NCBI RefSeq assembly: GCF_009183415.1
Contig: NZ_WEHU01000023.1
Span: 1-64,000, forward strand
From: Bacillus sp. B1-b2
Lineage (GTDB): Bacteria; Bacillota; Bacilli; Bacillales; Cytobacillaceae
Direction of reading: 5' to 3'
Length of the DNA stretch: 64,000 nucleotides
A model generated the notes under the pieces. That model saw only the letters and a list, made by a program, of their open reading frames with translations, did no database searches and was not told where the DNA came from. Positions 1 to 8,148 of the stretch are shown here, piece after piece; the stretch's first letter is position 1, and every line of letters begins with the position of its first letter. A program made the position numbers and the translations under genes.

Positions 1-2
1 AA

Positions 3-125
3 TATTGGTCACTGGCAGCACGAAGAGGAAAGAAAAAGGCATTAATCGCAATCGCACATAAGACATTGAAAATCATTTATCATATTTTAACTGGAAAACA
101 ACCATTCATCGAATACTCGAAATGA
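3..125 (+). CDS. IS110-family transposase, C-terminal fragment (cut by window edge)
   Basis: An open frame runs in from the window edge and stops at TGA 123-125. It encodes about 40 residues with the run RRGKKKALIAIAHKTLK followed by IIYHIL and a short polar tail. This is the typical C-terminus of IS110/IS116/IS902 (DEDD-type) transposases. The 5' end lies outside the window, so it cannot be told whether the gene is intact. It may mark an insertion sequence next to, or inside, the mobile element. Confidence 0.6.
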   Translation, partial: YWSLAARRGKKKALIAIAHKTLKIIYHILTGKQPFIEYSK

Positions 126-321
126 ATAATGTAGCCATTTTCTAGTTCTCATATACTTTTCACTATTGAAAAAAATCAAATTTTTAATAGGTTTCTTTCT
201 TATTGTCTTTTTTAAGAAAAATGAATCCTAAGCCACATTCTCTCGCCCCATTTTTAGTCTACTACCAAAGTTTTCATTCACGTCCTTTTCACAGAAAAAA
301 CCATCGACATCATCACAAATT

Positions 322-363
322 AAGAGTCATGAATGCAGAATCAAGCGTTCATGACTCTTTTTC
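322..363 (+). terminator. rho-independent terminator before the first recombinase
   Basis: A perfect 12-bp stem (AAGAGTCATGAA with its complement) surrounds a 14-base loop and is followed by a T run. It ends 16 bases before the recombinase start codon. It would block read-through from the IS110 side. It also argues against the longer upstream start of the recombinase frame. Confidence 0.75.
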
Positions 364-379
364 GTTAGGAGAGATTCAC

Positions 380-1258
380 ATGAATGAATTAGCTCAAGCG
401 TTCCAGCAATGGCTCACCGAAGAAGGTAGAGCACCAAAAACGATTGAATCCTACGTTGGAGATATTCAAGGCTTCCAACAATACCTAGCAGAGAAGGCGG
501 CAGATGAATCACAGCCGCTTTCTCGCTTTGCCTTTGTACGATATAAGAATTACTTAATCGATACAAACTTTGCCACCGCAACCATCAATAAGAAGATTAA
601 TAGTTTGAAAGTGTACAATGATTTTCTACAAAAGCAAGGACTGGTTGAAGAAAATTACATTCAGTTAAAAAAGTATAAGGTGCAAATAGCTGCTGATAGT
701 GAACATGTAGTTACGGCTCTGAGTGAAGAAGAAGTTGAGCGATTTCTTTTTTACATCGAGGATCATACAAAAGTGAATATGAGAAACAAGTTAATCGGCT
801 ATCTATTATTGTACACAGGAGTTCGGGTATCAGAATTAATCAATATCAAGGTAGCTGACATTGATTTCTTAACCTCTAGTCTGCTAGTTAGGGGAAAAGG
901 GGGCAAGCTTCGAGAAGTCAGTTTGCGTCAAGATGTAGTGAATTTGATGAAGCAGTACATGAAAGAAGATCGTCAGCTTAGTAGATTTCATGAAAGTGAA
1001 TATCTGTTGGTCAGTCAACGATCCGAAAAGATGCATCGAGATGCAGTTCGTGATTGGTTAGGAATCGTGTCGAAGGAACTGGGAATCAAGCTTCATCCAC
1101 ATCTGTTCAGGCACACTTTTGCATCAAGGCTTCTTCATAAGGGGGTAGACTTAACTACCGTATCTAAACTTTGTGGACATAGTACTGTAAACATGACCGC
1201 TAAATTTTATATACAAACAACACGGCAGGAAAAGCAGAATGCCGTTGATAAATTGTAA
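380..1258 (+). CDS. tyrosine recombinase/integrase 1 (XerC/D-like)
   Basis: This 292-residue site-specific recombinase has an N-terminal core-binding domain (about 1-100) and a C-terminal catalytic domain. Visible active-site residues are Arg149 (TGVRVSEL), His241 and Arg244 (HLFRH), His267 (CGHST) and the nucleophile Tyr277 (KFYIQ). The frame is open further upstream, but the ATG at 380 is chosen because TTAGGAGAG precedes it at good spacing and because a terminator lies inside the longer version. Two small genes follow at short spacing and probably form an operon with it. The length is that of XerC/XerD rather than of large phage integrases. It is paired with a second recombinase at 8546. 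Its recombination site cannot be read from sequence alone. Confidence 0.9.
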   Translation: MNELAQAFQQWLTEEGRAPKTIESYVGDIQGFQQYLAEKAADESQPLSRFAFVRYKNYLIDTNFATATINKKINSLKVYNDFLQKQGLVEENYIQLKKYKVQIAADSEHVVTALSEEEVERFLFYIEDHTKVNMRNKLIGYLLLYTGVRVSELINIKVADIDFLTSSLLVRGKGGKLREVSLRQDVVNLMKQYMKEDRQLSRFHESEYLLVSQRSEKMHRDAVRDWLGIVSKELGIKLHPHLFRHTFASRLLHKGVDLTTVSKLCGHSTVNMTAKFYIQTTRQEKQNAVDKL

Positions 1259-1274
1259 AGGGGAGAGATGACTG

Positions 1275-1628
1275 ATGAAACCAATTCAATGTATTGCCGA
1301 TATCGAGGAATTGAAAGCAAGGAGTAATTTGCCTTTACCTTACCTAAAAGCCATAGAATCACAATTTCTCGAATGGTTTGAGGCAGAAGGAGCAGGCGAA
1401 TCATTAACAGCTTTTCGATTGCCTAATGAGTCTTGTATTTATCATGTGGAAGGTGAAGGGGATGCTGATTTTATATTTAGCATAAGTGGTCTCGAATTTG
1501 TAGAAAAAGAAGAAGCAGAAGGCTGGACGTATTTTCGAATTGGCTTAATGAATGACCATCAGATGAACCTGATATATATTTTGCAAGATGCTTTTGATCA
1601 AAAAATAGAAGAGTGGCTTGGGCGATAA
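1275..1628 (+). CDS. small acidic protein of the recombinase 1 operon, function unknown
   Basis: This 117-residue acidic protein is not recognised. The start ATG is preceded by GGGGAGAG and lies 16 bases after the recombinase stop. No transmembrane segment, Cys cluster or clear DNA-binding motif is visible. The C-terminal half reads like a mixed alpha/beta fold. Its position directly after a tyrosine recombinase suggests an accessory role in recombination or element control, but that is inferred only from context. Confidence 0.65.
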   Translation: MKPIQCIADIEELKARSNLPLPYLKAIESQFLEWFEAEGAGESLTAFRLPNESCIYHVEGEGDADFIFSISGLEFVEKEEAEGWTYFRIGLMNDHQMNLIYILQDAFDQKIEEWLGR

Positions 1629-1639
1629 GGAGAGTGATA

Positions 1640-1942
1640 ATGTTTGAAACACATAAACCAAGGTACATGACAAGAGCGGTGACTGAGCAACTAAGCACAG
1701 AGCATCAGCAGTTCATCATTCAATACTTACTAAAGCAACAAAATCAACTAACAGACTACTTACAGGTGTTTGAATTCTACGTGGAGAATAATCAGCAATT
1801 CCTCAGACAAGAACAGGAGGTACCACATAGAGAAGTGATAATTTTTGTAAGGTTGGAGAAATGTAGGCCAATAAAGCGAACGGTATGGGCGATGAATCAA
1901 GGACTAGAGGGAATTATAATCATGTTTTTAGAGGATTACTAA
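1640..1942 (+). CDS. small protein of the recombinase 1 operon, function unknown
   Basis: A 100-residue protein begins at the ATG preceded by AAGGAGAG, 11 bases after the stop of the preceding gene. It is rich in Gln in the first half (HQQFIIQYLL, then KQQNQLTDYL), which looks helical. No known motif is recognised. The frame is open a little upstream, but that start lacks a ribosome binding site and would overlap the previous gene. It is likely the third gene of the recombinase 1 operon. Confidence 0.6.
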   Translation: MFETHKPRYMTRAVTEQLSTEHQQFIIQYLLKQQNQLTDYLQVFEFYVENNQQFLRQEQEVPHREVIIFVRLEKCRPIKRTVWAMNQGLEGIIIMFLEDY

Positions 1943-2012
1943 CTATCAATGGTAATTAATATCAATCACTATTAATAAATATTTTGGGAAGGGGAATAGT
2001 TAGGACTAAAGG

Positions 2013-2061
2013 CTAGAGGTAGGTCAAACCGTCTGATGGCGATTTTGACCTTACTCTCTAG
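2013..2061. terminator. bidirectional hairpin between convergent genes
   Basis: An imperfect inverted repeat (CTAGAG...GGTCAAA against TTTTGACC...CTCTAG) lies between the end of the plus-strand recombinase operon and the end of the minus-strand gene at 2058. It overlaps the stop of the latter. A shared terminator is the simplest reading. Confidence 0.4.
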
Positions 2062-2495
2062 TAACTTCCTTTTTTTCGATTCGACTGAATCAGCTCATCA
2101 AGGAAGGCTGAGATGTTATCAATCTTTTTGCTTTCCTTCAACTGTTTTAGATACTCCATATTCTTGGGCAAAAGGTGGGCGGTGAATTTGATCCGCTGTC
2201 CTTTGTACGTGTCAGCTTCAATTTTTTTAGGTCGACCTCTTTTATCCTCGTATCCCAGCTGTTTTAACCGTTCCTTTAATCCCTTTCTACGCTGATTCAA
2301 TAGAATAATCTTATGATTCAAGCGCTTCCGTTCCAGATCAGATTCTTCTTTTATTAAAGAAACTCTATATCCTTTTAATTGTGCTGTCACAGAGCCTATC
2401 TGTTCTATGACTCGCTTGATTTCTAAATCCTTTTTTATCTGATGTTGGTCTAAAGCACGTTGGAAGGACTGCTTATTACGAGACAGTTTATTCAT
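2058..2495 (-). CDS. putative ribbon-helix-helix-like DNA-binding protein of the element
   Basis: This basic 145-residue protein has a long helical, coiled-coil-like N-terminal part (about 1-85) and then the basic motif RGRPKK. A C-terminal segment near SAFLDELIQSNRKK resembles the ribbon-helix-helix end of plasmid partition and copy-control proteins. The ATG at 2495 is preferred because AAAGG lies 9 bases upstream; an ATG three codons earlier at 2504 sits directly on that site. It is divergent from the 360-residue gene at 2664, with direct repeats between them. That arrangement fits a regulator or partition-like protein, but this is inference. Confidence 0.55.
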   Translation of the reverse strand: MNKLSRNKQSFQRALDQHQIKKDLEIKRVIEQIGSVTAQLKGYRVSLIKEESDLERKRLNHKIILLNQRRKGLKERLKQLGYEDKRGRPKKIEADTYKGQRIKFTAHLLPKNMEYLKQLKESKKIDNISAFLDELIQSNRKKGSY

Positions 2496-2574
2496 TAAAC
2501 TCATCCTTTCATTCCTAATATTAATGATATGTTTTAAATTTTGGGTCGACTTAAAATTAAAAGGAACGGATTTG

Positions 2575-2660
2575 AAGGGTATGGAGGGTATTGGAAATGT
2601 GTTACTCTCATATAAGTATCTGGTACTATTAAAAGAAAATCAAGGGCATGGAGGGCATTG
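2575..2660. repeat. two 19-bp direct repeats in the divergent control region
   Basis: AAGGGTATGGAGGGTATTG at 2575-2593 and AAGGGCATGGAGGGCATTG at 2642-2660 differ only by two T/C changes. Their starts are 67 bp apart. The second copy contains the ribosome binding site of the gene at 2664. Each copy itself holds two GGGyAT halves. They look like protein-binding sites (operator or iteron). Confidence 0.6.
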
Positions 2661-2663
2661 ATT

Positions 2664-3746
2664 GTGACGGAAAATGTTAAAAAAGATGATTATAACGTGA
2701 AGCAGTTTTATGAAGCGGTAGGATGGTCTAAAGCCACATTTTATCGCAGGATAAAAGAGATTTTTTGTACATATGATCTTGATCATTGGAAGTTTAGGAA
2801 AGCGGGGGAAGAGAAAGAAGACCCAACCAAGGGTGATACCACATTCATATTTAAAAGTGAATGGAGAGAACTAGCTGAATTGTTGTGTAAGCTATATGAT
2901 GAAAACCCTTATTTTCGGGCTAATACAGACATTGAAAAGCTATCCCTAAATGATTTGATGAATTTTAACAAAGATACTCTAAAAAAGATAGAGAACCTCT
3001 CAGATGAACAGTTACGGTATGAGATAATGCTACATCCCGCCTATCTAGCATCAATAGCGGAAACGAAAGCATTAAAGGGAGTAACAGAACGTATTTCTTT
3101 TTTACTGAGATCCGTTGAGGGAGTATCAATTGAAACAAGGACAGCATTTTGGCTCCATTTTGCTAACATGCTAAATAAAGTGGTAGTCGATATGTATCTT
3201 TTTGAGATTGATACAAAAGAAAAAATTGAACAAGAAAAGGGACCTTTTAAAGACGTACTATTCGGAGAATTGGAAGTAAATAGCTTAGATTTTTTAGTCG
3301 CTGAATTTTTGAAAAAAATGCAGGACAAAGAGCATGCAGCAAAAAGAGAAGATGTGACGCAGTTATATGATGAATCAGAAAAACAGCTAGATGAATTAGT
3401 AGCATCGTCCGATAGTCCAGATGAACAAAGAAGAGTAAATGAGATGTTTGAACGATTGATTGGTGATGATGTGATAAACGAGATTAAGATATCAAGGATT
3501 AGAAATCAGGTTAAGGAAAAACTTACTCAAGCCGCTGAATTAGGATCTCAAGTAGAAGGAATTGATAAAACGATCGAACGATATATCTCAACAAGTGAAG
3601 AGAGTGAAAATCAAAAAGCAGTTGGGCAATTAATGGAAGTCCAAGAAAAGATAAAGAGTTTACAAAGCCAACAAGAAAAATATATAGCTGTTGCTGAAAC
3701 ACTTCTATACAAAGTGAACGCAACCATCACAGACAGACGGAAATAG
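2664..3746 (+). CDS. putative element regulator or replication-associated protein with N-terminal HTH
   Basis: This 360-residue protein has an N-terminal helix-turn-helix-like segment (YNVKQFYEAVGWSKATFYRR, about residues 8-30). An all-helical body and a C-terminal coiled coil (about 245-350, rich in Glu, Gln and Lys) follow. The GTG at 2664 is chosen because GGAGGG lies 8 bases upstream; a TTG two codons earlier is too close. It is the first gene of the replication segment, 130 bases before the polymerase. A role as transcription regulator or replication initiator is possible; no family is recognised with confidence. Confidence 0.6.
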   Translation: MTENVKKDDYNVKQFYEAVGWSKATFYRRIKEIFCTYDLDHWKFRKAGEEKEDPTKGDTTFIFKSEWRELAELLCKLYDENPYFRANTDIEKLSLNDLMNFNKDTLKKIENLSDEQLRYEIMLHPAYLASIAETKALKGVTERISFLLRSVEGVSIETRTAFWLHFANMLNKVVVDMYLFEIDTKEKIEQEKGPFKDVLFGELEVNSLDFLVAEFLKKMQDKEHAAKREDVTQLYDESEKQLDELVASSDSPDEQRRVNEMFERLIGDDVINEIKISRIRNQVKEKLTQAAELGSQVEGIDKTIERYISTSEESENQKAVGQLMEVQEKIKSLQSQQEKYIAVAETLLYKVNATITDRRK

Positions 3747-3780
3747 GGAGCTTATCTCTATTTCTTTTTTTGTTTTTTTG

Positions 3781-3816
3781 AGGTGTCTCAACTTTTTAGA
3801 AGTATGTGAGACACCT
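3781..3816. repeat. 36-bp inverted repeat, copy 1 (before the DNA polymerase gene)
   Basis: Arms AGGTGTCTCA and TGAGACACCT are perfect complements separated by 16 bases. An almost identical structure with the same spacer length lies after the polymerase gene at 5678-5713. No T run follows, so it is not a standard terminator. Confidence 0.75.
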
Positions 3817-3876
3817 AATGTGTTTCTTTTGAATCCCTGTAAAATTCAAAGTAGATAACAAAAGGAGATGAATGGC

Positions 3877-5664
3877 ATGGATAGCATTAAATTCTTACAG
3901 CAATACTTTCATATTTCAATAGAGGATGAAGACATTCTTTTAACTAAGAAGGCAGATTTTCCTGAAGATTGTACCGATCTTTTCAAATTCCTTCAGGAGA
4001 TTAAAAGACATAGAGAAAACACACTTTCCCGATTAAGGGATTCACCAAAGCCATATAAACAAGTAGTCACTATTGATATTGAAACTAATGACCTTGATCC
4101 GCTTAAAGGAGAAATCAAGCTAATTAGTGTATTTGGTGAAGGGATTGAACTAGTCACCTCAAACATTCGTGAGGTAGAACACCTTCTAACTGATGAAGCT
4201 ATATTAAAGGTTGTTCACAACGCTGGTTTTGATATTACTTGGTTACGTACCAAAGGATTTGAAGTTTGCTCCTACATGGACACGATGGTGATGAGCCAAA
4301 TATTTCATAACCACGTTAAAACAGACAATAGCTTAAGGGGAATGGTCAGTAAATATCTAAAGGTAGAACTGGATAAAAGTTTACAAGATTCGGTGAACTG
4401 GCAAGGTGACATTACAGAAGAACACAAAAACTATGCCCTTTCGGATGCGAGGGTAACATGGGAACTTTACCATTTTTTAAGTGAAGAGCTAAGAGGGCTC
4501 CATTTAGATTGTGTGTTAAGACGTGAAATGGCTGCCATCGATGCCATCATTGAATTGAACATGACTGGAATTAGATTTGATTATAACGATTGGGAGAAAG
4601 AACTTCAAAAAATGATAGAAGAGAGTGAGCAGCTTCAAGAGAACGTTCGTGGACTCTTAGAAGCACCAAATTTGAATTTACAAGCACCTGCTCAAATCAT
4701 AGCAGCTCTTCGTAATAAAGGCATAGAAATCGAAGGAACATCTGATGAGGTGCTAGCCAAATATGAAGAGGACTTCGAAGTGATTAAACCCATTCGTCGC
4801 TATAAAAAGTTAAAAAAACAAGTGAATGCCTATGGTGAGAAGTTGAAACAAGCCATCAGTGAGGATGGAAGGCTTCGAGGGAATTGGAGACTGATTGGGA
4901 CCGATACGTCTCGAATGACGTGTAAGCAACCGAACCTTCAAGGAATGCCAGGAAAAGCGAAGCCTTACTTCCGATCAGCAGAGGGTCATACATTTATCGT
5001 AGCAGATTACAGTAATATCGAACTTCGGATTTTAGCGGAAATCACAAAGGACCCTGAACTAACAAAGGCTTTTCAACATAACGAAGATTTGCATGAGAAG
5101 ACAGCTAGGGTTGTGTTGGACAAGCAATTAGGTGAAGTAGTGACATCAGAGGAAAGAAAAATAGGTAAAGTGGTGAACTTTGGTTTAGTGTACGGAATGA
5201 CAAAATGGGGGCTCCAGAAGAAAATTCAAGCAGCAACAGGATTACCTATCTCACTAAAGGAAGCTGAAACCTTCCGTAACCGATATTTTGAACTTTATAG
5301 AGGCGTGCTGTTTTATCAAGATCGAATGCTTAAAAGTTCTTTCATTCAAACGTTAGGTGGAAGGTACTGGTCAGATGATCATCACATGTTACCAAAAGGT
5401 GCGATTGCTAGATTTAACTATCCGATTCAAGCAACAGGGACAGAAGGGCTAAAAGAGGCATTAGCTCTATTGCTACAGGATAGGAAACGTGGTTGGAAGT
5501 TAGTAGCTGCTGTTCATGATGAGATTGTTCTCGAAGTACCTGATTCAGATACAGAAGAAGCTTCCTTATTCTTGAAGAAGGTTATGGTGGCAGGAATGAG
5601 TAAGCTAGTTAAACAAATTCCAATTGAAGTAGAAATAAATTGTGGGAAATATTGGTGTAAATAG
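3877..5664 (+). CDS. family A DNA polymerase with 3'-5' exonuclease domain
   Basis: This 595-residue replicative-type polymerase lacks the 5'-3' exonuclease domain of chromosomal PolA. Exonuclease motifs are Exo I DIET (Asp67, Glu69), Exo II in HNAGFD and Exo III in YALSDAR. Polymerase motifs are TDTSRMTC...PNLQ, motif A ADYSNIELR (Asp377), motif B RKIGKVVNFGLVYG and motif C VHDE (His547, Asp548, Glu549). The start is set at ATG 3877, which has GGAG 9 bases upstream; the ATG at 3868 touches the ribosome binding site. Such polymerases are common in phages and some plasmids, usually next to DUF669 and primase/helicase genes, as here. It probably copies the element. Confidence 0.93.
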   Translation: MDSIKFLQQYFHISIEDEDILLTKKADFPEDCTDLFKFLQEIKRHRENTLSRLRDSPKPYKQVVTIDIETNDLDPLKGEIKLISVFGEGIELVTSNIREVEHLLTDEAILKVVHNAGFDITWLRTKGFEVCSYMDTMVMSQIFHNHVKTDNSLRGMVSKYLKVELDKSLQDSVNWQGDITEEHKNYALSDARVTWELYHFLSEELRGLHLDCVLRREMAAIDAIIELNMTGIRFDYNDWEKELQKMIEESEQLQENVRGLLEAPNLNLQAPAQIIAALRNKGIEIEGTSDEVLAKYEEDFEVIKPIRRYKKLKKQVNAYGEKLKQAISEDGRLRGNWRLIGTDTSRMTCKQPNLQGMPGKAKPYFRSAEGHTFIVADYSNIELRILAEITKDPELTKAFQHNEDLHEKTARVVLDKQLGEVVTSEERKIGKVVNFGLVYGMTKWGLQKKIQAATGLPISLKEAETFRNRYFELYRGVLFYQDRMLKSSFIQTLGGRYWSDDHHMLPKGAIARFNYPIQATGTEGLKEALALLLQDRKRGWKLVAAVHDEIVLEVPDSDTEEASLFLKKVMVAGMSKLVKQIPIEVEINCGKYWCK

Positions 5665-5677
5665 AACTGATATAAAG

Positions 5678-5713
5678 AGGTGTCTCAACATTAGAACAAG
5701 ATGTGAGACACCT
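5678..5713. repeat. 36-bp inverted repeat, copy 2 (after the DNA polymerase gene)
   Basis: It has the same arms as copy 1 (AGGTGTCTCA / TGAGACACCT) and the same 16-base spacer, but a different spacer sequence. The conserved arms with divergent spacers suggest selection for the dyad itself. Confidence 0.75.
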
Positions 5714-5805
5714 ACTGAAACACTCTGCTATCCAAAGTATCATGAAAGAGTAAGCTAGCAAGCACACAGAACAATCAAAAATATATTAAACCTGGAGGCT
5801 GATGA

Positions 5806-6294
5806 ATGATGATTAACAATTTTTATTCCCCTGAATTTTTAGTGAAGTTACAAGAACTAGAGCAAGAAAAACGCCGAGCGGAGTATGCAGAAAAAGTAGA
5901 GCATGCAAAATACGTTCCAAAAGTGGCGCCAGGAACTTATGCAGCTATTACAAGTAAAGCTGAAATGGAACGCAATGCAAAAAGCCCAATAGGGATAAAC
6001 GATAAAGTCATTGTGACATTTACTATTTTTGTGCCAACTTCAGAAAACACACAGGATAGTATTGATCTGCGACAAACATATTGGAAAGCCAAAACAGACA
6101 CATCAGCCTATTACACATATTTAAGTGAGATATTGAATGCTGATCCTCGTAGTGGATTTTCACTAAAAGATCTCATGGGTGTCCCATGTGAAGTCGTGAT
6201 TACCCATAACCAAGGGGATAAAGGGACATTTGCAAATGTGTCACACATTAAAAGAATTAATGTAAACCCATCACCAGAGCAATTCAAAATCTAG
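5806..6294 (+). CDS. DUF669-like replication-associated protein
   Basis: This 162-residue protein lies between the polymerase and the primase/helicase. After a charged N-terminal helix (LQELEQEKRRAEYAEKV) comes a beta-rich part beginning near VAPGTYAAI, with VIVTFTIF and GVPCEVVITHN segments. This pattern fits the DUF669 family, found in phage replication modules and thought to bind DNA. The start ATG has GGAGG 7 bases upstream. The assignment rests on pattern and neighbourhood, so it is moderate; a single-strand DNA-binding role is inference. Confidence 0.6.
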   Translation: MMINNFYSPEFLVKLQELEQEKRRAEYAEKVEHAKYVPKVAPGTYAAITSKAEMERNAKSPIGINDKVIVTFTIFVPTSENTQDSIDLRQTYWKAKTDTSAYYTYLSEILNADPRSGFSLKDLMGVPCEVVITHNQGDKGTFANVSHIKRINVNPSPEQFKI

Positions 6295-6312
6295 GTTGGG
6301 GGTAAAGGGGGC

Positions 6313-6344
6313 ATGGAAAGGAGCAAACATTTGCTTCTTTCCAT
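6313..6344. other. strong hairpin between the DUF669-like gene and the primase/helicase
   Basis: Two 15-base arms with one G-T pair and a 2-base loop form a compact hairpin. No T run follows. It lies in the gap between two same-direction genes, so partial termination, RNA processing or a protein site are all possible. A GGGGGCATGG string just before it resembles the repeats at 2575 and 2642. Confidence 0.45.
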
Positions 6345-6375
6345 TAAAAATTAAAAAACGAGAGGATAGTGAAGA

Positions 6376-8148
6376 ATGATGGAAGCAAAAACATTAAAAT
6401 CAGTACAGAATCAAATGAACTATGTGGCACCAGCAGTAAAAGAGAGTATGGGGTATGTGATGATGCAAGAACCATTTTATCAGTGGGTGAGAGACCATGT
6501 AGCTGAATTAGATAAGCCATTAATTAAAGCATTAGCTTCAAATCTCCGACCCTTTAAACGAGTTGGAGAAGAGGTTGTCGAGGGTTTGGCATCCACATTA
6601 AGTCAGCTGGAGAATACAGAAGAATTAGTAGAGTTTTTAAGAAATTCCTTGTCAAAAGGAGAACTTATCCCTCTGCCTGCTAGTTATGACGTGTTAACAC
6701 AATTAGGGTATACAGGGGAAGTGAAACCTGGAAGCCCAGCGGAATCTGTTGCGAAAAACGTCTCAATGATTGCATTCAATAATCGAGGGTTATCGTTAAA
6801 TGAAAAAGGAAAATTAGTCCTTAATGCAAACGTATTTGCTTCTTATGTCTTAACAAGAATAAATTTAGTACAGCTAGAGAAGGGGGGAATTCTTGCTTAC
6901 GACCACAAAGGGCATTACAAAGAGATAAGTGAAAGACTTTTAAAAACAATTTGTCGAGATATTCTCCATGAAGCTCAAGAGAATATATGGAAACGCAAAT
7001 GGGAAACAGAATATTTTGAAGCCTTAAAACGTGAGATTGAGTATGTTGAGTGTATGAATTCGGAAACGGAGTATATCAATCTAACAAATGGAATGCTCAA
7101 CTTGTATTCGAAGGAACTTGTAGAACACAGTCCCCGTTTCTTATCAACCATACAGATTCCGTTCGAATACAAGGAAGAAGCTACTTGTCCAACGTTCAAA
7201 AAGTTTCTCTTTGATATTTTTGAGGGGGATGGAGAACGAGTGCGACTCGTGCAAGAACTTATAGGCTACTGTTTCTTACATGAGATCAAGATTCAAAAGG
7301 CTTTTATTTTCGTTGGTCCAGGATCTAATGGGAAAAGCGTGTTAGCTGAGATTATTCGACAATTAATTGGTATTCCGAATGTTTCAAATGTGGCACTAAA
7401 TGATTTAGGTGGACGTTTTGGGATGCAGAACCTACCAGGGAAACTCGTCAATATTTCCTCCGAAAATGAGTTTAATAAGAAATTTAATACACAGAACTTC
7501 AAAATGTTGACGGGTGGTGATGCTGTCAATGTAGAACAAAAATACAGAGACTCGTTTAATACGGTCCTCTTCACTAAAATTATTATTCTATTAAATCGCA
7601 TGATGGATTCGGATGACATGTCTAATGGCTATTACAGAAGACTTGGAGTAATCCCATTTAATAAAATTTATAGAGAGATAAAAGCCAATGAAACTCCGAA
7701 AGAAGGAGTCGATTATATGGATAAAAATTTGACTGATAAATTACTAAAAGAACTACCTGGCATTCTTATTTTTGCATTAGAAGGGCTTACACGTCTAATT
7801 AGTAATGATTTTAATATGACAGAAAGCCAAGTGTGTGAACGGGCTTTAGAAGATTATAAGAGTAAACAAAATCCTATCATTGAGTATTTTAATAATCGGG
7901 TTCAAGTCTCTCCAGGACATACGACCTTACGTCCTAATTTTAGAAAAGACTTTTCCCAATGGGCATCCACTAACGGTTATGAAGATGAGCGTTTGATGGG
8001 AGCAACGAGATTTTGGGAATTATTTAAAAAGGTACTAGACGAAAATAACATCAGTCTCCGTGAAAAGAAAATAAATGGCGATATATATGTGGAAGGACTA
8101 CAGATTGTTTTAAATACTACCAGTGATGATTATGTAGATCCTTGCTAA
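6376..8148 (+). CDS. D5-type primase/helicase (SF3 helicase domain)
   Basis: This 590-residue protein matches phage and plasmid D5-like primase/helicases. The central SF3 ATPase carries Walker A GPGSNGKS (about 314-321), followed by the LGGRFGMQNLPGKLVNISSEN segment expected for the B motif region, the TGGDAVNVEQKYRDSF segment and ILLNRM. The C-terminus has a winged-helix-like region. The N-terminal 200 residues do not show an obvious archaeo-eukaryotic primase motif, so primase activity is uncertain. The start ATG is preceded by AGAGGA at 9 bases. With the polymerase upstream it makes a minimal replisome for the element. Confidence 0.85.
   Translation: MMEAKTLKSVQNQMNYVAPAVKESMGYVMMQEPFYQWVRDHVAELDKPLIKALASNLRPFKRVGEEVVEGLASTLSQLENTEELVEFLRNSLSKGELIPLPASYDVLTQLGYTGEVKPGSPAESVAKNVSMIAFNNRGLSLNEKGKLVLNANVFASYVLTRINLVQLEKGGILAYDHKGHYKEISERLLKTICRDILHEAQENIWKRKWETEYFEALKREIEYVECMNSETEYINLTNGMLNLYSKELVEHSPRFLSTIQIPFEYKEEATCPTFKKFLFDIFEGDGERVRLVQELIGYCFLHEIKIQKAFIFVGPGSNGKSVLAEIIRQLIGIPNVSNVALNDLGGRFGMQNLPGKLVNISSENEFNKKFNTQNFKMLTGGDAVNVEQKYRDSFNTVLFTKIIILLNRMMDSDDMSNGYYRRLGVIPFNKIYREIKANETPKEGVDYMDKNLTDKLLKELPGILIFALEGLTRLISNDFNMTESQVCERALEDYKSKQNPIIEYFNNRVQVSPGHTTLRPNFRKDFSQWASTNGYEDERLMGATRFWELFKKVLDENNISLREKKINGDIYVEGLQIVLNTTSDDYVDPC

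Noticed and set aside
148-160. Possible left attachment site sharing TACTTTTC with the hag junction
   Set aside because: Only 8 bases match, there is no flagellin 5' sequence to its left, and such matches are expected by chance in AT-rich DNA.
355-372. CTTTTTCGTTAGG resembling the hag junction CTTTTCGTCAGTTAGG
   Set aside because: The match needs a gap and overlaps the tail of a terminator, so it is better explained without an attachment site.
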